A stretch of DNA of 64,000 nucleotides from Isoetes taiwanensis (taxonomy: Eukaryota > Streptophyta > Lycopodiopsida > Isoetales > Isoetaceae). The stretch covers positions 62,001-126,000 of the forward strand of contig JAJEKV010000193.1 of the NCBI GenBank assembly GCA_021234155.1, written 5' to 3'. Of the stretch, positions 43,386 through 56,100 are shown in pieces. The notes under the pieces are model-generated. The model saw nothing but the letters and a program-made list of their open reading frames with translations, was not told where the DNA came from and did no database searches. Position numbers and translations under genes: made by a program. Numbering within the stretch: the first letter of the stretch is position 1; every line of letters starts with the position of its first letter.

Positions 43386-43449
43386 GTCTTGACAAATCAA
43401 AGTCTTACATGAACTAGAACTCAGCAAATCTTATAGCAGATGTATTTTT

Positions 43450-44540
43450 GGATTCATCAAATATTTAAAAACAAGATGGATAAAGTCCAGCAATAAAGAT
43501 AGACCAGAATAGCAACAATTTTAGAGAAAGTCGGGGAATTGAACCCGCAAAACCAAATTTTTCTTATGTTTATTATCCATTAAAGTACCAAGTATTTGAT
43601 GCACAATGTAAATGGAGATCTACACTCCTTGCATTTTACGTAACTCTTTTTCTATAACCAATCTTTATATCATTCAAAATGAAATAAAAGTCACATCGCA
43701 CATGTATTCAAGAACTCTATATATTCGTGTAAAGTCCATTCTTCTTCAGCACACAGCATCTTGTTTGGGCTGTTATCAAAACCAATGACTAAATCCATAA
43801 GGGATGAGTTATCTCCATGATCGTCTACTTATCTCCAAGCACTTACCCGTCTGCATATCAGGGTTGATCTGAGTTTTATAAAATTCTTTCTTCACTCTAC
43901 CATCTCTCCAACTGCATCGAAAAAAGCTTCCTGACACCCATTTTTTATGCCATCTTTATTTGTTAGCAAGTCCTTCATGTGTATTCCCCATTTTGCCATC
44001 CATAATTCCACTATGCAAACCAACCTTTAGCACGAGTCTCCTCTAAAGCCATCCTAGGTAAACTGTTACTCGGCATGGTGTATAGAATTTTATAGACATA
44101 TTTGAGTGTTCTACACAAAGCCTCTGCTTCAAATGTTAACATTCCAGGCTCGATTAGCATCATATTATATGGCGTTTGTACACGTTTGCATCTTGATCCC
44201 TAGCCATGTTCTGAGAAACCTTTTTTGTACTTTTTCTACCTTTTTCCATGTATCAGAAGCTAACCCTGGTCCCCAAATTTCACAACCGTATAGTATGAAT
44301 ATCTTACTAACGTACTGTACACATCTTTTTCATGCTGAAATTCCAAATTTCGACCTTTATACAATGGCGCTGCATTGCATATAAAACTTTAAGCCTTGCA
44401 TTAATTTTTTGGTCTACTGCCCGATTCCAATTGGGCTTTTACCTACCACCAAACTGAGATATTTGTAATGATCTGTAACCTCCAACAACTCATCCTTATA
44501 ATATAACTTAACATGATCGACTTTGGATGCTCCAAAGACT
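43450..44540 (-). mobile_element. Decayed LINE, ORF2 C-terminal part (minus strand)
   Basis: On the minus strand, frames resemble the second half of the LINE ORF2 at 49.5-50.1 kb. DELLEVTDHYKYLSL matches its NTYKYLGL region. CEIWGPGLASDTWKKVEKVQ, then RFLRTWLGI, matches VWGPSLSSRQWKQVEVV. PYNMMLIEPGMLTFEAEALC matches its PFAIMLAGAGMLPLEVEALY. Many shifts and stops make it a fossil. Catalytic reverse transcriptase lies outside the preserved part. Confidence 0.75.
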
Positions 44541-44580
44541 TTGGGAGGGAGGGAGGGAGGGAGGGAGGGGGAGAGAGAGG
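44540..44580 (+). repeat. (GGGA)n / (GA)n microsatellite
   Basis: Seven or so gggagg repeats followed by gagagag. A similar gagagaga run stands at the matching place before the related sequence at 39190. Confidence 0.9.
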
Positions 44581-44627
44581 AAATCTTTATTTATTATATC
44601 TGTGAGACCATCAGGTCTGTAAAATGT

Positions 44628-44852
44628 TCATAACATACATTCAACATCATAGATTAGTTCATTTAATATGTCTCCAGATAAGAACATATTAGTGCTCTCC
44701 TCCCCATAATCAGACTCATTGGCTCCCACTAGTGACTTTAAACTCTGGATATTGGTATCTCTTCTCTGCATTACCTCTACAAGAAAGCGCCCAATTTTGA
44801 CTGGGAAAAGCTCAAAGAAACCTACCAAATTTGACATACGTATCTCATACAT
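44628..44852 (-). CDS. Unidentified coding-like tail, related to 39263-39505
   Basis: A 74-codon frame (MYEIRMSNLVGFFELFPVKI ... LNELIYDVECML) with an acidic C-terminus like that at 39263-39505. No domain is recognised, and the resemblance is short. Confidence 0.3.
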   Translation of the reverse strand: MYEIRMSNLVGFFELFPVKIGRFLVEVMQRRDTNIQSLKSLVGANESDYGEESTNMFLSGDILNELIYDVECML

Positions 44853-44859
44853 GAGTGTA

Positions 44860-46740
44860 AATTTTTATAGGGTCTTTTTCCATGGGCACTTTGGTTTTTT
44901 TTTTGCAGTTGAAAAGTAAAGTACAATTCTTATCTATTTGAGAAAGTTAAAGTAACAGAAAACGCTAGCAAAAAAGGAGTATAGCTTGCACCACAAAGCT
45001 AACATATTAGCTTGTGATTGACGTCATCAACATTGGAAGTAAACTGTCTTATTAAACAAAATGGAGGTTTATCCCTAAGGTCCCATGAAGCAAAACTACT
45101 AGAGTGTTTTCTCTAAAGTATCTCTAGAAAGGATCGACTGAATCAGGGTCAAATGAGTTGCTGGATCTTTTCCTACTATCTTCACAATCACGTAGAACAT
45201 GTGTTTACAAGAAGTGTAATTGTTCTTCAATGCCTTGTTTTGAAAGTGAGGATAGGACCCCGAATGTAACGAACCTGGCAGGTTAGCAGACGATTGATGT
45301 AAGTAAATTAATATAATTTCGTATGATTAGGAGGGGCCATTAAACTGATACTGGAGTTGGAAAAATACATACATGGTATGTATCTGGTGTTTATACGGGA
45401 AATCTATAAATACTAAATTGTAGAGGAATTGGGGTTTTTGCTCTGAGGCAAACCTTCTGAGGAGGAGTTTCTGTGAAGGAGATTTGGAGTGTGAGCAGGA
45501 CAATTGCAAAGAAAGCGTAATCAGGTGGGTGATTTATAGCTTACACCAGGGATGTTAGGATGATTGAAATTGATTTAGGCCAAGAAATGCTTATGAAGCT
45601 ATTAAGAATATGAATTACCAGAAGATCAATTGTAAGTAATAAATGGTGGATTTAATTGTATTATATTTGATTGAGAATTGAAGGGTTCGATTTGGCCTGG
45701 TTCTTAAACTTCGGTTGGATGCTGGGGTTCACCAGGGAAGAATCTGATGTAAGAGGCTAGCCGGGGGTGAGCAAGAAGGGCTCAGAATTATCTAAAAGCG
45801 ACCAGACTGGAATAACAAAGAAACATAATATTGAAGCATGAGAAGATCTGGAATGATCTGAGGCAGGTCGGATTGGTCTGAGAACAGGCTGAGATTGGTC
45901 CAGAAGAACTAATAGAAAGTTTAAGGAGCAGATAAAGCCTGAGTTTACGGCCGAGCTGCCATAGCCGAATTTGTAGACGGCATTACCACAGCCTAAAAAC
46001 GACCTAGGGAGGTCGGAACTCGGGCCAGGAGGGCCGATTTGCAGACATTAGGCCTCTGGGAAGCTGGATTCAGAGGAAATCGAAGGCCCTAATGCCTTCG
46101 TTGGAGCTGTTGGGCCGCGATCTGTTAGGGTCGAAGATGATCCTGGAAAAGAATAAATAAAATAAAGGTTAAGGTTAGGCTAAGAAGTTAATAACCAAAC
46201 AATGTTAGATAAGGGTAATATAAAATAGCAATGCTAGATTCAACAAAGATACCATGGGGATGGCCATGGAGATTAGATCTGTTAGCCTGGAGTTCTGGAG
46301 GTCGGGCTAGCCACTGCTAAAGGATGGTAAACAATAAACTAATATCCGCACCTTAAACTATGTAATTACAAGGGGATTAGGATCGTGATTGACCATCAAA
46401 TTGTTATTAATAAGTTGGGTAAGGAAATGGAATGTTAATAAAATAGAGGGAAAATGTAGCTTATATTTAACTACCTTAATAATACACCGTAAAGGTTACG
46501 AACTTTCTCTATGGGAAGAAAGATGTTGGAAAGCATAAATTTGCCAAGGTATGGCATAAGGCTGGGAATGGAACTGGGAACACTTTATAGTCGCAAACTA
46601 GACGTAAATCTAGGGAAATCCATGATCACAGTTTGTTAGTACGAAACTAAGGGTAAAATTGGGAATGTTATATGGTCATGGTTGTTCTACATATTTATAT
46701 TAAATTTCTAGCGGGCAACCCACTGTGCGACAGAATCTTG
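44860..46740. other. Mostly non-coding; probably includes the LINE 5' UTR
   Basis: No convincing frame. From about 45450 the sequence becomes richer in G and purines and runs without a break into LINE ORF1, as a 5' UTR with internal promoter would. The exact start of the LINE cannot be fixed, since no target duplication was found. Confidence 0.45.
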
Positions 46741-46786
46741 CTTATTGGGCGCTTTGTTGGGCGCTTTGTTGGGAGAAGCTTTTCGT

Positions 46787-47509
46787 ATGACCAGATCTAG
46801 CAAGGCGAAGCCTGCGGGCTCGCCAGGGAAAGGCTTCATCGAATACGAAGGGGACTCAGGTTATGTCATCACTCGGCTTCGAGAACTAAAAGATCAGGTG
46901 GCTAATCTTCAAAAGTCAGTTGATAGTCTGGTTTCACAAAACTCTGAACTGCAGAGGCAAAATGCAGACTTACAAGCACAGAACGCGGAATTGATAACAT
47001 TAGTTAAGCCAAGTCATGCAGACACTCAGTTCGACCAGACAAAACTGGCGGAATTGGTTGCTGAGACAACCAAAGAGCAATTAATTTTACACAAGGAGGT
47101 TACATCTGCAGAGAAATTAGAGCAGCAGGCTAGAGCACAGGATCTGAAAATCTCAGGCCTTGTTGAAGCAGAAGGTGAAGATACCAATGAGGTGGTTAAT
47201 CAATTTTTCAGAGACACCATGCATCTGCATGAACCACAGTTTGTACAGTGCAGACGTGTTGGAAAAATTGGAAATATGCATAAACCAATCTTAGTTAGGT
47301 TCACCAGTATTGAAGCAAAAGAGAGAGTTCTCTCCAACTGAGTAGCACTGAAAGGCCATAAAAAATGGCTGGATCCGAACCTGACTCCTCCACAGGCTGG
47401 GATAAGGAAAAGGAAATGGGTCAAAGTAAAGGAAGCCAGAGAATCAGGTTTGGTAGCTTATATGGATAGACAGGGTAAGGCAGTAGTAACCAGTAAGAGG
47501 AGAACATAG
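46787..47509 (+). pseudogene. LINE ORF1 (coiled coil, RNA-binding type)
   Basis: Start ATG at 46787 (MTRSSKAKPAG). One TGA at 47339-47341 interrupts 241 codons; the same frame continues to TAG at 47507-47509. Residues about 30-75 form a coiled coil (LRELKDQVANLQKSVDSLV, then SELQRQNADLQAQNAEL). KISGLVEAEGEDTNEVVNQF and the C-terminal KVKEARESG resemble the RRM-like and C-terminal regions of L1-type ORF1 proteins, which bind element RNA as trimers. A CGA to TGA change would explain the stop. Confidence 0.78.
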
Positions 47510-47530
47510 GGACACAGGACCTTGAAAGTC

Positions 47531-48472
47531 ATGGCTTGGAATGCACATGGTATAAACCAAGCCAAAATGGATGCAACATATGATATATGGAGAGAGATGG
47601 ATATTATCCTTCTCACTGAAACGTGGGAACATCAGGCTAGATCCCTTCCAACTTTAAACGATTTCCAACTAGTAGAAAATGCTTGGAATGAAAAGGAAAA
47701 TCTGGTTGGCAGGGGTTATGGCGGTATAACAGCATACACCAAGAAACAAATATCCCAGCAAGTGCATCTTCATTCTGTGCACAAAGGGAAGCAACAAGTT
47801 TGGCTTAGAATAGAGCTAAATAAATGCATAGTGTTCATAGCAATCTGTTACTATGCGCCTCTACAGATGAAGATATATCAAAATGAAGGTTATGACAAGA
47901 CCAATCCATTCCATGACTTGGCAAAGGAAATATCTGCTCTACAGGATCTTGGTGAAGTTATAGTAGTTGGAGATTTCAATGCCAGGACTGGAAACTTGCA
48001 AACTATAACATATGAAAGGCCACATGATATTCAGCTTAGAGAGGCAAATGATACCTCATTCTTAAGAGAATCCGCAGACCGTGAGATAAATTGCATGGGC
48101 AACTTGCTTCTGGATTTTGGCACAACATGCAATCTAAAGTTTCTTAATGGCACAGCCGCATACTCGTTCTCTAATGGTTTTACTTGCTTTACGCATACTG
48201 GAGCTAGCGTTGTAGACTATGTGCTTACAAGCAGTTCCCATCTGATCCACGCTTTCAGAATTGGAGATAAAGCAACAGAGTCTAATCATTCGCCACTTTT
48301 CCTTGAGGTTGCAGGTGCAATTGTGAAAAGTGACATTGAAACATATCATGTTCCTCGGTTAAAGCTAAATTACGACATGCATGCTGAAAACCGAAAACAC
48401 GTAGAGGCATCTCTACAAGGGATTGAGTGGACAGGAAATCTCAAAGATGATGTTACTTGCTTTACAAACTGA
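47531..48472 (+). pseudogene. LINE ORF2, apurinic-type endonuclease
   Basis: The frame reads MAWNAHGINQAK (family N-terminal N motif), LLTETWE (catalytic Glu region), VVGDFNART (D-N pair), SVVDYVL and SNHSPL (final D/H motif). All catalytic elements of the exonuclease/endonuclease/phosphatase fold can be seen. It ends at a TGA (48470-48472), after which the same frame continues, so the stop is a point nonsense mutation. The endonuclease nicks target DNA to start target-primed reverse transcription. Confidence 0.85.
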
Positions 48473-49734
48473 ATTTTAGGGGCAGCAACCAATATTTTTG
48501 GTTTGACAAGAGGTGGCAAAAAGCTAAGACAACATAAGAGCTGGTTCGATAAGGACTGTAAAACAGCGCGGAACATGATCCCTAAAGGGACGCTATTAAA
48601 GCCTAAATGGTACACTACTTTGCTCAAATGGAAAAAGCCCACGTTTAGGCGCCAAAGGAAGATTTCTTTGCATAAGAAGTTACAGGAATACTCTAAGCTT
48701 TTCTGGAACACCATTCAAAACAAGCTCTCGTTATTCCCGGTGGATCCACAAGAATTGTTTAAATATGTCAAAGCTATTTATGATATGCCTGCTGAACAGA
48801 TGGCCAGCATGCTTTCTAATAGAGATCTCTTCTCAGAGGAGGATGTGAAGCACACACTGCATGAAATGGCCAACGGCAAATCACAGGATCTGCAGGGTAG
48901 TAGTGTGGAGCTATTCAAATGGGGTGGCAGTATCACCATAGAGGTATTGACAACCCTCTTTAACAAGGCAGTCATAGAAGGCTTCCCCAAGCATTGGAAG
49001 GAGAATAGAGTTCATCCGATCCACAAAAGCGGGACAAGAAGTTGGTTAGCAACTACAGAACCATACTGATTGGCAATACTTTCACAAAAATTTTTGGCCA
49101 AGCTTCTTGAGCACAAGCTGAGCCTCTGGGCGGAAGAGCATGGGAAACGCTCCCTATTCCAAGCTGGCTTCAGGAAAGACCATTGCACGCTAGATCACGC
49201 TTTAGTGTTGCGGGCTTTATTTGAGAACGCTAAAAGACCAAGGCGCTCCTTGTACTCGGCTTTTATCGATTTCTCTAAAGCTTTTGATACAGTTCCGAGG
49301 AGGAACTTGGGACATAGAATGGAGCAATTAGATGTGCCTGTTGAGAATAGAGCAGCAGTTGCTCAACTCTACTCAAAAGTTATTGTAAAACTGTCCAACC
49401 AATTTGATGCAGAGGTCCTTAGTACTATAGGTGTGAGACAGGGTTGTCCCTTATCACCAACACTATTGGGGCTCTTTATAGATGAATTGGATGAATGGCT
49501 TAAGGAGGTTTGCAATCGCTCTTAAATAATTTAGAACTCTTTTGTAGGGAAAAAAGCATGCAGGTAAACCCGGCGAAATCCAAAGTTATGATAGTAGGAA
49601 CCATAGACCACCCTCCTTTCAGGTATATGTGTAACGATCTGGAGATAGTCAATACATATAAGTATCTTGGATTGGATTGGATACAGCAAAGTACCCTTGG
49701 AATGATGTATTCAAAAACAGATTTCAGGTGGTAA
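48473..49734 (+). pseudogene. LINE ORF2, reverse transcriptase lacking its catalytic box
   Basis: Frames 48473-49069, 49070-49525 and 49510-49734 carry consecutive RT blocks. These are WKENRVHPIHKSG; FQAGFRKDHCTLDHALVL; AFIDFSKAFDTVPR (first catalytic Asp); GVRQGCPLSPTLLGLF; then directly LLNNLELFCREKSMQVN. The (Y/F)ADD block expected between the last two is missing, by my estimate about 30 codons, so the enzyme cannot work. Frameshifts at about 49035 and 49085 also break it. The AFIDFSKAFDTV style suggests a jockey/I-type or related clade rather than the usual angiosperm L1; that placement is tentative. Confidence 0.83.
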
Positions 49735-50111
49735 AAATGCGCTATATGCTATGCTTATCAGATGCTGGAAAGCCAACCTAGATAGTTGGTGTTTGAAGAA
49801 GCTTCTGTTTAAAACTCTTGTGCAGACTGTTGTCTTGTATGGGTCTCCCGTTTGGGGGCCTAGCCTATCATCCAGGCAATGGAAACAGGTTGAGGTGGTC
49901 CTGAAGATATTTCTTAATTAGAGAAGAATTGGGAGTGAAAAATCAAATACCCTTTGCCATCATGTTGGCTGGGGCGGGTATGCTCCCTCTAGAGGTAGAA
50001 GCACTCTATCAAACAATAAATTTTGCTAATAAAGTTCAACTGCAACCTGACCACTGACCCTCCAAACGGGCCTTTCTCCGCACGCAAACATCAGGCTGGC
50101 ATCATGATCTT

Positions 50112-50606
50112 ATGGAGTGGGCAAACAGTTGGGATGTTACAGCAGAGAATTGGCCAGACACGGAGCTTGGCGCCCGAGATCTACTGCAGACTCTTGCGGT
50201 AGCACGCCTCTGGTCGGTAAAAGGTAGCAGGATGACAAAGTACATTGAGGACGTTAACCCGATGATGGTTTATGCAGATCAAGACTATTTGAAAGCCAAT
50301 ATGTCAAGGAATCTCAAGCAAACGATTGCGTACAGGACAAGCTCACATCATCTTGGTATAGAGATAGGCAGATGGGCAGGGATTCCCAAGGAGAGTCGGA
50401 TCTGTGTTTTCTGTGATCAACAAGCGCTAGAGGATGAGACACATGTACTTACGCAGTGTTCTGCATACTCGGATATTCGCGACAAATTTGGAATTGATGA
50501 GTTATGCCTTGATACTATCTTTAGCATGAGGCCACATGATCTTGGTTTGTATATCAAGGCAGTGGATTCTCATCATAATCTGCTTATGAAAATTAATCAA
50601 ATGTAA
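50112..50606 (+). pseudogene. LINE ORF2, C-terminal zinc-binding region
   Basis: 164 open codons follow a run of broken sequence from 49735. Near the end, ICVFCDQQALEDETHVLTQC has the Cys-x2-Cys-x8-His-x4-Cys spacing of LINE C-terminal knuckles, and YRTSSHHLGIEIGRWAG resembles the preceding conserved block. The stop is at 50604-50606. Confidence 0.75.
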
Positions 50607-50649
50607 ATATTTCTGCTCCATGACCTCAAGGTCCAATGTGGGCATGATC

Positions 50650-51930
50650 AATATATAATTTTTAAATTTTTTTTAATACCCATATGAATGTATGTGTGAT
50701 GCTAATGTGGCATGGCTATGGGCTTTGTGATGCATATGTAAAAGATAATGCATAGGATTTGCATATGAGCTATTTTAGCTTGGTATTACCATCATACATG
50801 ATAATATCTAGGAAATGTGGTTATGAGGATATTTAAAGCATGTGAAAATATTGCATAAGTGCATAATCTCCGGGGCCGGGGTCCATGTGCGATGGCATGG
50901 ACTTGCGGTTGTGTTTGTGTGTGACATCGGGCATTGTTATCCTGGCTGGATTTCTTGTCGCGCTACATGGCAAAAGTGGTCCTCCGCCTTTGGATGCAAA
51001 AGTGGATGGGTGTGTACACATGAGGCAAAACCCCGCCAGATTGGCTCAGTAGGCCCGATCGTAACCGGGTGGCATGTTAGAACCCGAGTAGGCATCAGAT
51101 GCGATGACATTGCTAATGCATGGGATATGAGGTGTTATTGTGGTATACGATGCATACTTATTTGGTTGGTTGGATGCAGTGGGACTATTGGTGGTAAGCT
51201 TGCATAAGGCTATGTTATAAGTGTTATGAATGCATAGTTCCTAAAATGCTCCAAACCCCCACTTAATCTTTAGGAACCCCTGTGCTGTCGTGTAGCTTGA
51301 GAGGCATGGAGCCGAAAGTGCGAAGGCCACAGAGACCCTGGGGTTAGAGGCCCCGATAGGATCGTAAAAGCCGGAGGCCGATTTCCTCCAGGCGGAGTTC
51401 CAAAGCATGAGGAGGTGCTCGATTTCCTTCGCGAGCTGGAGGATGAGGCTAGTGTATAGGCGCCAGAGATTGCACAGAGCTCTGAAGAAGGCCATCCTTC
51501 CGGGGTAGAGACTAGTGTGGGATCTACCCCCGGTTTTGTGGAACCTTCTTTAGAAGGCAACGAAGTCCACCTATATGCAGATGAAGGGATGACCTCCCAT
51601 TGGACTCGTGGAGATCGCAGCCATAGAAGCCTTAATGAGTGAACCTTCTAATGATAAAAAGCTCTTATATTGAAGATTTTTCTCATGTTGATTGTGGATT
51701 TGACGCTCTTAAGGTTTGCATGTTCACACGTACTACTACGGATTTGTCTTCAACACTTGTTGGATATTTAATGTGAATATAAAGATTGGATTCTTTACCG
51801 CGGTCATATGGAATGCAAGTTGCATCGATATTTAATTAGCCCAATCTCCCTTATCAAGTGCTAGTAGTAATATCACGAAAATCAACAGATCCCAAGCTAC
51901 CCTGAGAGGCCAACTTGGCAAGCCTCAATA
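50650..51930 (+). mobile_element. Possible 5' LTR of a gypsy-type element
   Basis: This G/T-rich stretch ends just before a primer-binding-like site. There is no second LTR in the window to compare, so the borders are a guess. A partly open plus-strand stretch (about 51388-51640; EVLDFLRELEDEASV, then SVGSTPGFVEPSLEGNEV) looks protein-like and unexplained. Confidence 0.35.
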
Positions 51931-51935
51931 CAGCT

Positions 51936-51948
51936 TGGTATCGTGAGC
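51936..51948 (+). promoter_or_regulatory. Primer-binding site (initiator tRNA-Met type)
   Basis: TGGTATCGTGAGC differs from the common plant PBS TGGTATCAGAGC only where CAG would stand, the same CAG to CG(T) change seen all over this window. It precedes the gag frame by about 100 bases, as expected. Confidence 0.55.
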
Positions 51949-52033
51949 ATAGTTGATCTTGAATGCTTTGAAATTAGATTGAGCATCTTGAGGGGATTGG
52001 CTAATGATATTTTGTATTATGCGCAGAGTAGAG

Positions 52034-53128
52034 GGAACCATGGAAGTCGGTGATGCTAGTGGTGCAGGTGGAGTTGGAGCTGAGGGAGCTCTTGATGTTA
52101 CCAATATTTTGCAAGCAATCCAGCAGACTTTGCAACACACTGCATCCCAGCAAAAGAGTGAAGCAGAGAAGGCTATAGAGAAGGTATTGAAGGATACCAA
52201 GAGGGAAGTGTTCACTGGGGAGAACACAACCGGGGATGATGCAGATGCATGGCTCCGTGGAGTGGAGTTTTATTTTGATCTGATTAAGGCAGAGGAATCA
52301 AAAGAAAGGCGCCCTTGCACGTGCAATGTTAGGAGGATTTGCACGCCGCTTGGTGGGAGACGCCCGCCTAATAGATCCGGGGAAGACTCCCGCGCAAAGC
52401 AATTCGGTAAGGTCATTTTACACCGTCAGGGTATAAGGTGGAGATGATTGCAAACAAAGTTGGCACAAAGAGTCGAGTACAATAAGAAGTTCAAGAGATT
52501 GCAGCCTCATTGTCCTACAATGGACAAGGTTGTTGTGCTCTAGGTTTGTGCAAGGACAAGATCTTCGTGGAAATTAAGAGCACAATGTCCGAGTATCTTA
52601 TACGATCCGAGGAGGTTGTAAGAATTCATGGCTAATCGGAAGCGTGATCCGGCAGAAAGCAAAGATTAGATGCTCAACGTAAGCGGCAAGCTCAATCCTC
52701 ATGGCAAGGTGGAATTCCTCGAGGAGAGGGAGGTATAATAACAGGCTTAGGGCTGCTGCCCGCCTATGGATGTGCAGGCCAGCAATAGCCAAGGGCCATA
52801 AAATAGATCATCCCGGATGTCTGCAGAGGAAAGGGATATGTGCATCAGTGAGAGGCGATGCTTTAGGTGCCGAGAGCCTGGACATTGGGTGTGGGATTGC
52901 CCTAAAACCAGGACATATGGTGGGTACACTGCCTCCACAGGATCTGAAAATCAACGAGGAGGAAGGAAGAATCAGCGATCAAGGCAATCCGAAGATAATG
53001 CACCTAGACGGGGTCAAGGAAGGGGTGGCCCATGGCGTGGGGACCGAGGTGGCCGTGGTAGAGGCTACAGAAGGGAAGATAGCAGGTCAGGGGCAGCAAG
53101 AGATCAGGGAAGAGGAGAAGCATGGGCT
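52034..53128 (+). pseudogene. Ty3/gypsy-type gag, truncated by the duplication junction
   Basis: The first frame (about 52034-52290) holds FTGENTTGDDADAWLRGVEF and YFDLIKAEE, the start of a retrotransposon gag region. It then loses frame in a stretch dense in CAG/CTG-type oddities. From 52817 the frame MSAEERDMCISE leads to CFRCREPGHWVWDC, a perfect CX2CX4HX4C zinc knuckle, then an Arg/Gly-rich tail. Gag builds the virus-like particle and binds RNA through the knuckle. Protease, reverse transcriptase and integrase are absent because the duplicated block begins at 53129. The frame continues 23 codons into that block by chance. Confidence 0.8.
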
Positions 53129-56100
53129 GCTACTTTGAATGCACGAGAAAGTCCACTTACACCTTTCAAAGACTATCTTATAGACAATGAGAAATCATAA
53201 TATCATTATAGGGGACAAATTGATTAGAGCCAGTGCAAAAAAATAGAGAAATTTTCTCAATCCACTTGGTTTAATCCTGGACCTATAAATAGCCCATGCT
53301 TACTTATATTCAAATCTTGTATATAATATATTATTCTAACATGAAATTTGAGATATATATTGCCAACAAAGGTTCAAATTTACAAAAATTATAACCTATC
53401 ATAAAAGTTGATCTACATGTACTATGGTCCTATTTAGACTATGATACTTTGGAGCAGCCACACATTGACTAACTTTATAATAGTGAAAAATAAGTAGATT
53501 TCTTCATTTTTTCTTCTAATAAGACCACACTAAGGACCTCAATATCCCTTTTTATCATATATTGTGCCATTTAAAAGACCTATGGGAGAAATGTAGTGCA
53601 ATGGTCCCCCGGGACAACAATTCAATCTTCATTTTGAAGTACGTGTCCATGCACATCACCCTTGTGCATCCTCACTATTATTAATATATATACAAATGTG
53701 TGCTTACGTGCTTAGGTGCTGGAACAACAAATCACTTGCAAAGAATTACATCAATTTGGTTAACTGTCAAAGAATTACAATGTTATTGTGAGACTGGCCA
53801 TAATTTTTTCATGGGTCTCCTGTGAAATTTTGTACATGTCTGTGCCTTCTATTTTGTCCATATCAATTTTAGGATATCTTACCACATGGCTGTGCACGGA
53901 GGCTTCGGGTTGTTTAGTGAGCAACATGTACTTGAAATTACCCAAGAATGTTCACCTTTATCATGAGCAGTGGCAAAGTACCTGCACCATCATGTTCACC
54001 TTTACTATGAGCAGTGGCAAAGTAGTTCCACACTATTTTCCTTGTCATTCATTGTGAAGTACCTGCCTAAGAAAAAAAAAGGTTTTGCTGACTTGAATTG
54101 TGATGAGCAGCCATCACTCCAAACCCAATGCTTCTCATACTCTATTTCCTGTTCCTTAAGCCATGCAATATGCTTTTGTAGGCAGTGTTCCACAAATAAT
54201 GAGTCATGCACTTTATCATCAGAAATGTAAAAGTGAGTCTATTTTATGATCTTCCTACCATTGTTGAGTCTATTCCCTCGTCCGCTCCAATCTTACATTT
54301 CTTTTTTTCTTCTTTGGACCGGTCTTCTTCTTCTTCGCAGACAGAAGGAATATGAGCACTTTTGTCATGTCTATATGTTATGTGAACAAGTATAGAAACT
54401 TGTCTCATACGGTCATTGGTATGGGGCTCATTCTCGGATCTTGATGCTGTAATTTTCTGCAAAGTCAATAACAGATACAATTGTATCTTCTGGAAATGAT
54501 GACACACACTGTTTAAACTGATTGGCCTGCCAATGTGCTATGTAATTGTGTGGAACAAAATCTGATATTACCTTCTTCACATCCTCTTGAAACTCATTGG
54601 GACTTCTTTCCTTCTCAGACTAATCTTAAGACAGTTTGTACCTCAAAGCCTTTCTTGGATCCCTGAATTCTCTGTCCTGGTCCACAGGTTGCTTTTCAAA
54701 TGTCTTCCAAGTAACTAGTAATGAACCCGTGCCATCCATTTCCTGTGGACATTTTCTAATTCTATCCAACCCACATTTTTTACACGCCAACATCAAGCAG
54801 TTATGATCAAACCACTCCTCATCATCACATTTGCTGCAGACTACTTGTCTCCATAGATCACTGATGCACTTGATTGTATGCTTCTTGGCTGCACATTAAG
54901 GGCGAGCCACAAATATCACGTGGCGGTTTGCAATTGTCATGAACTCCACCCGATTTTCTCGTCGCTTCAATCCCTCGCATGATGTATTTCAAATTTCAAG
55001 TGGTAGATGCAAAAAAGCATGTATGCCTTTCACGATCCTCCTCACAAAAAACTCGGTTTCAACCTCTCAAAAGTCTGCAAATGCAATTTTGATATGAGGA
55101 TTCTCCTCTCTAAACCTGAGGTAGAATTGCAACCCTAGGAATCGTGGTGTGAATGCCAAATAAATGCTACATATAATGAACTCTACAATATAGGATGAAT
55201 ACTCACTTGGCTGACTTCAAGAAGGTGAATTGGATATTCTATCTTTATTCCTGTCTCTGATACATACCTCCTCACGTCTTTCTTGTATGGAGAAACTCTT
55301 GTATTTTCTGTCCAGAACTTGAGAACAGCTTCTTTGTTGTAATCTAATATGCTATCCATCCGCTTCCTCCTCCTGAACATTGACCAAGGTCCTTCCCCTT
55401 TGTTAGCTTGCACCCTTCTTTGAAAAGCATTTGAACTTGTTTTTCTAGGGATGCTGAGCAATCTGGCCACTTCTGTTTGATTCAATGGCTTGACACCATT
55501 TGTACCTGCTGCTGCCATTATCAGGATGGACTTCCTTGCACGAAGCATGTCATGATTCCTCTCATACTTATGTTCTTGCATTGTTTCCTTCAAATTCTTC
55601 ACCATTTGCTCGGCCATAGTAACCTACTTAGATTTCTTTATAGAAGCATTTGGTAAATCCCTTGCCCTCCAAAGAAGACTGTCAAGGATACGGCCTTTGT
55701 CATTGTCATCGACATTTGTACTAATTTGGTTGAATACTTCAAAAATTCCTCCTGAAATTTCTCTTATTCTGCGGTCACTCAGTCTCAATTTCTTATTCTT
55801 CTTTGAAGGGGAATTCTTCTTCATTGCTACCTTCTTTGCATACAATCTTTGCCTCTGATGTCTCTTCCTTGCTGCATCAATGGCTTTGTAAAGTGAACGG
55901 GGAGAGGAATTGGGTTTCATCTATCCCGGATTTCTGTGTATTGCAAAATTGGTGAGGGCAAATTGTTGAATTTCGGTTCAGGCAATTCTTAGAAACAATT
56001 AGTCCCTCCATTTTGCTTGAATTCAAGATGGGTAAGCCCGCCATCCACGAATATGGCGGGGCTCTGCATTCATGTTTCCGCACCATTCAAGCTCATGATT

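Larger units (their letters stand above)
46745..50640 (+). mobile_element. LINE retrotransposon, near full length but dead
   Basis: ORF1 (46787-47509) and ORF2 (47531-50606) are in the usual order, with endonuclease, reverse transcriptase and a C-terminal zinc knuckle. There is no RNase H. Both frames carry stops and shifts, and the reverse transcriptase active-site box is deleted. The 3' tail after 50606 is short and AT-rich without a clear poly(A). Confidence 0.85.
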
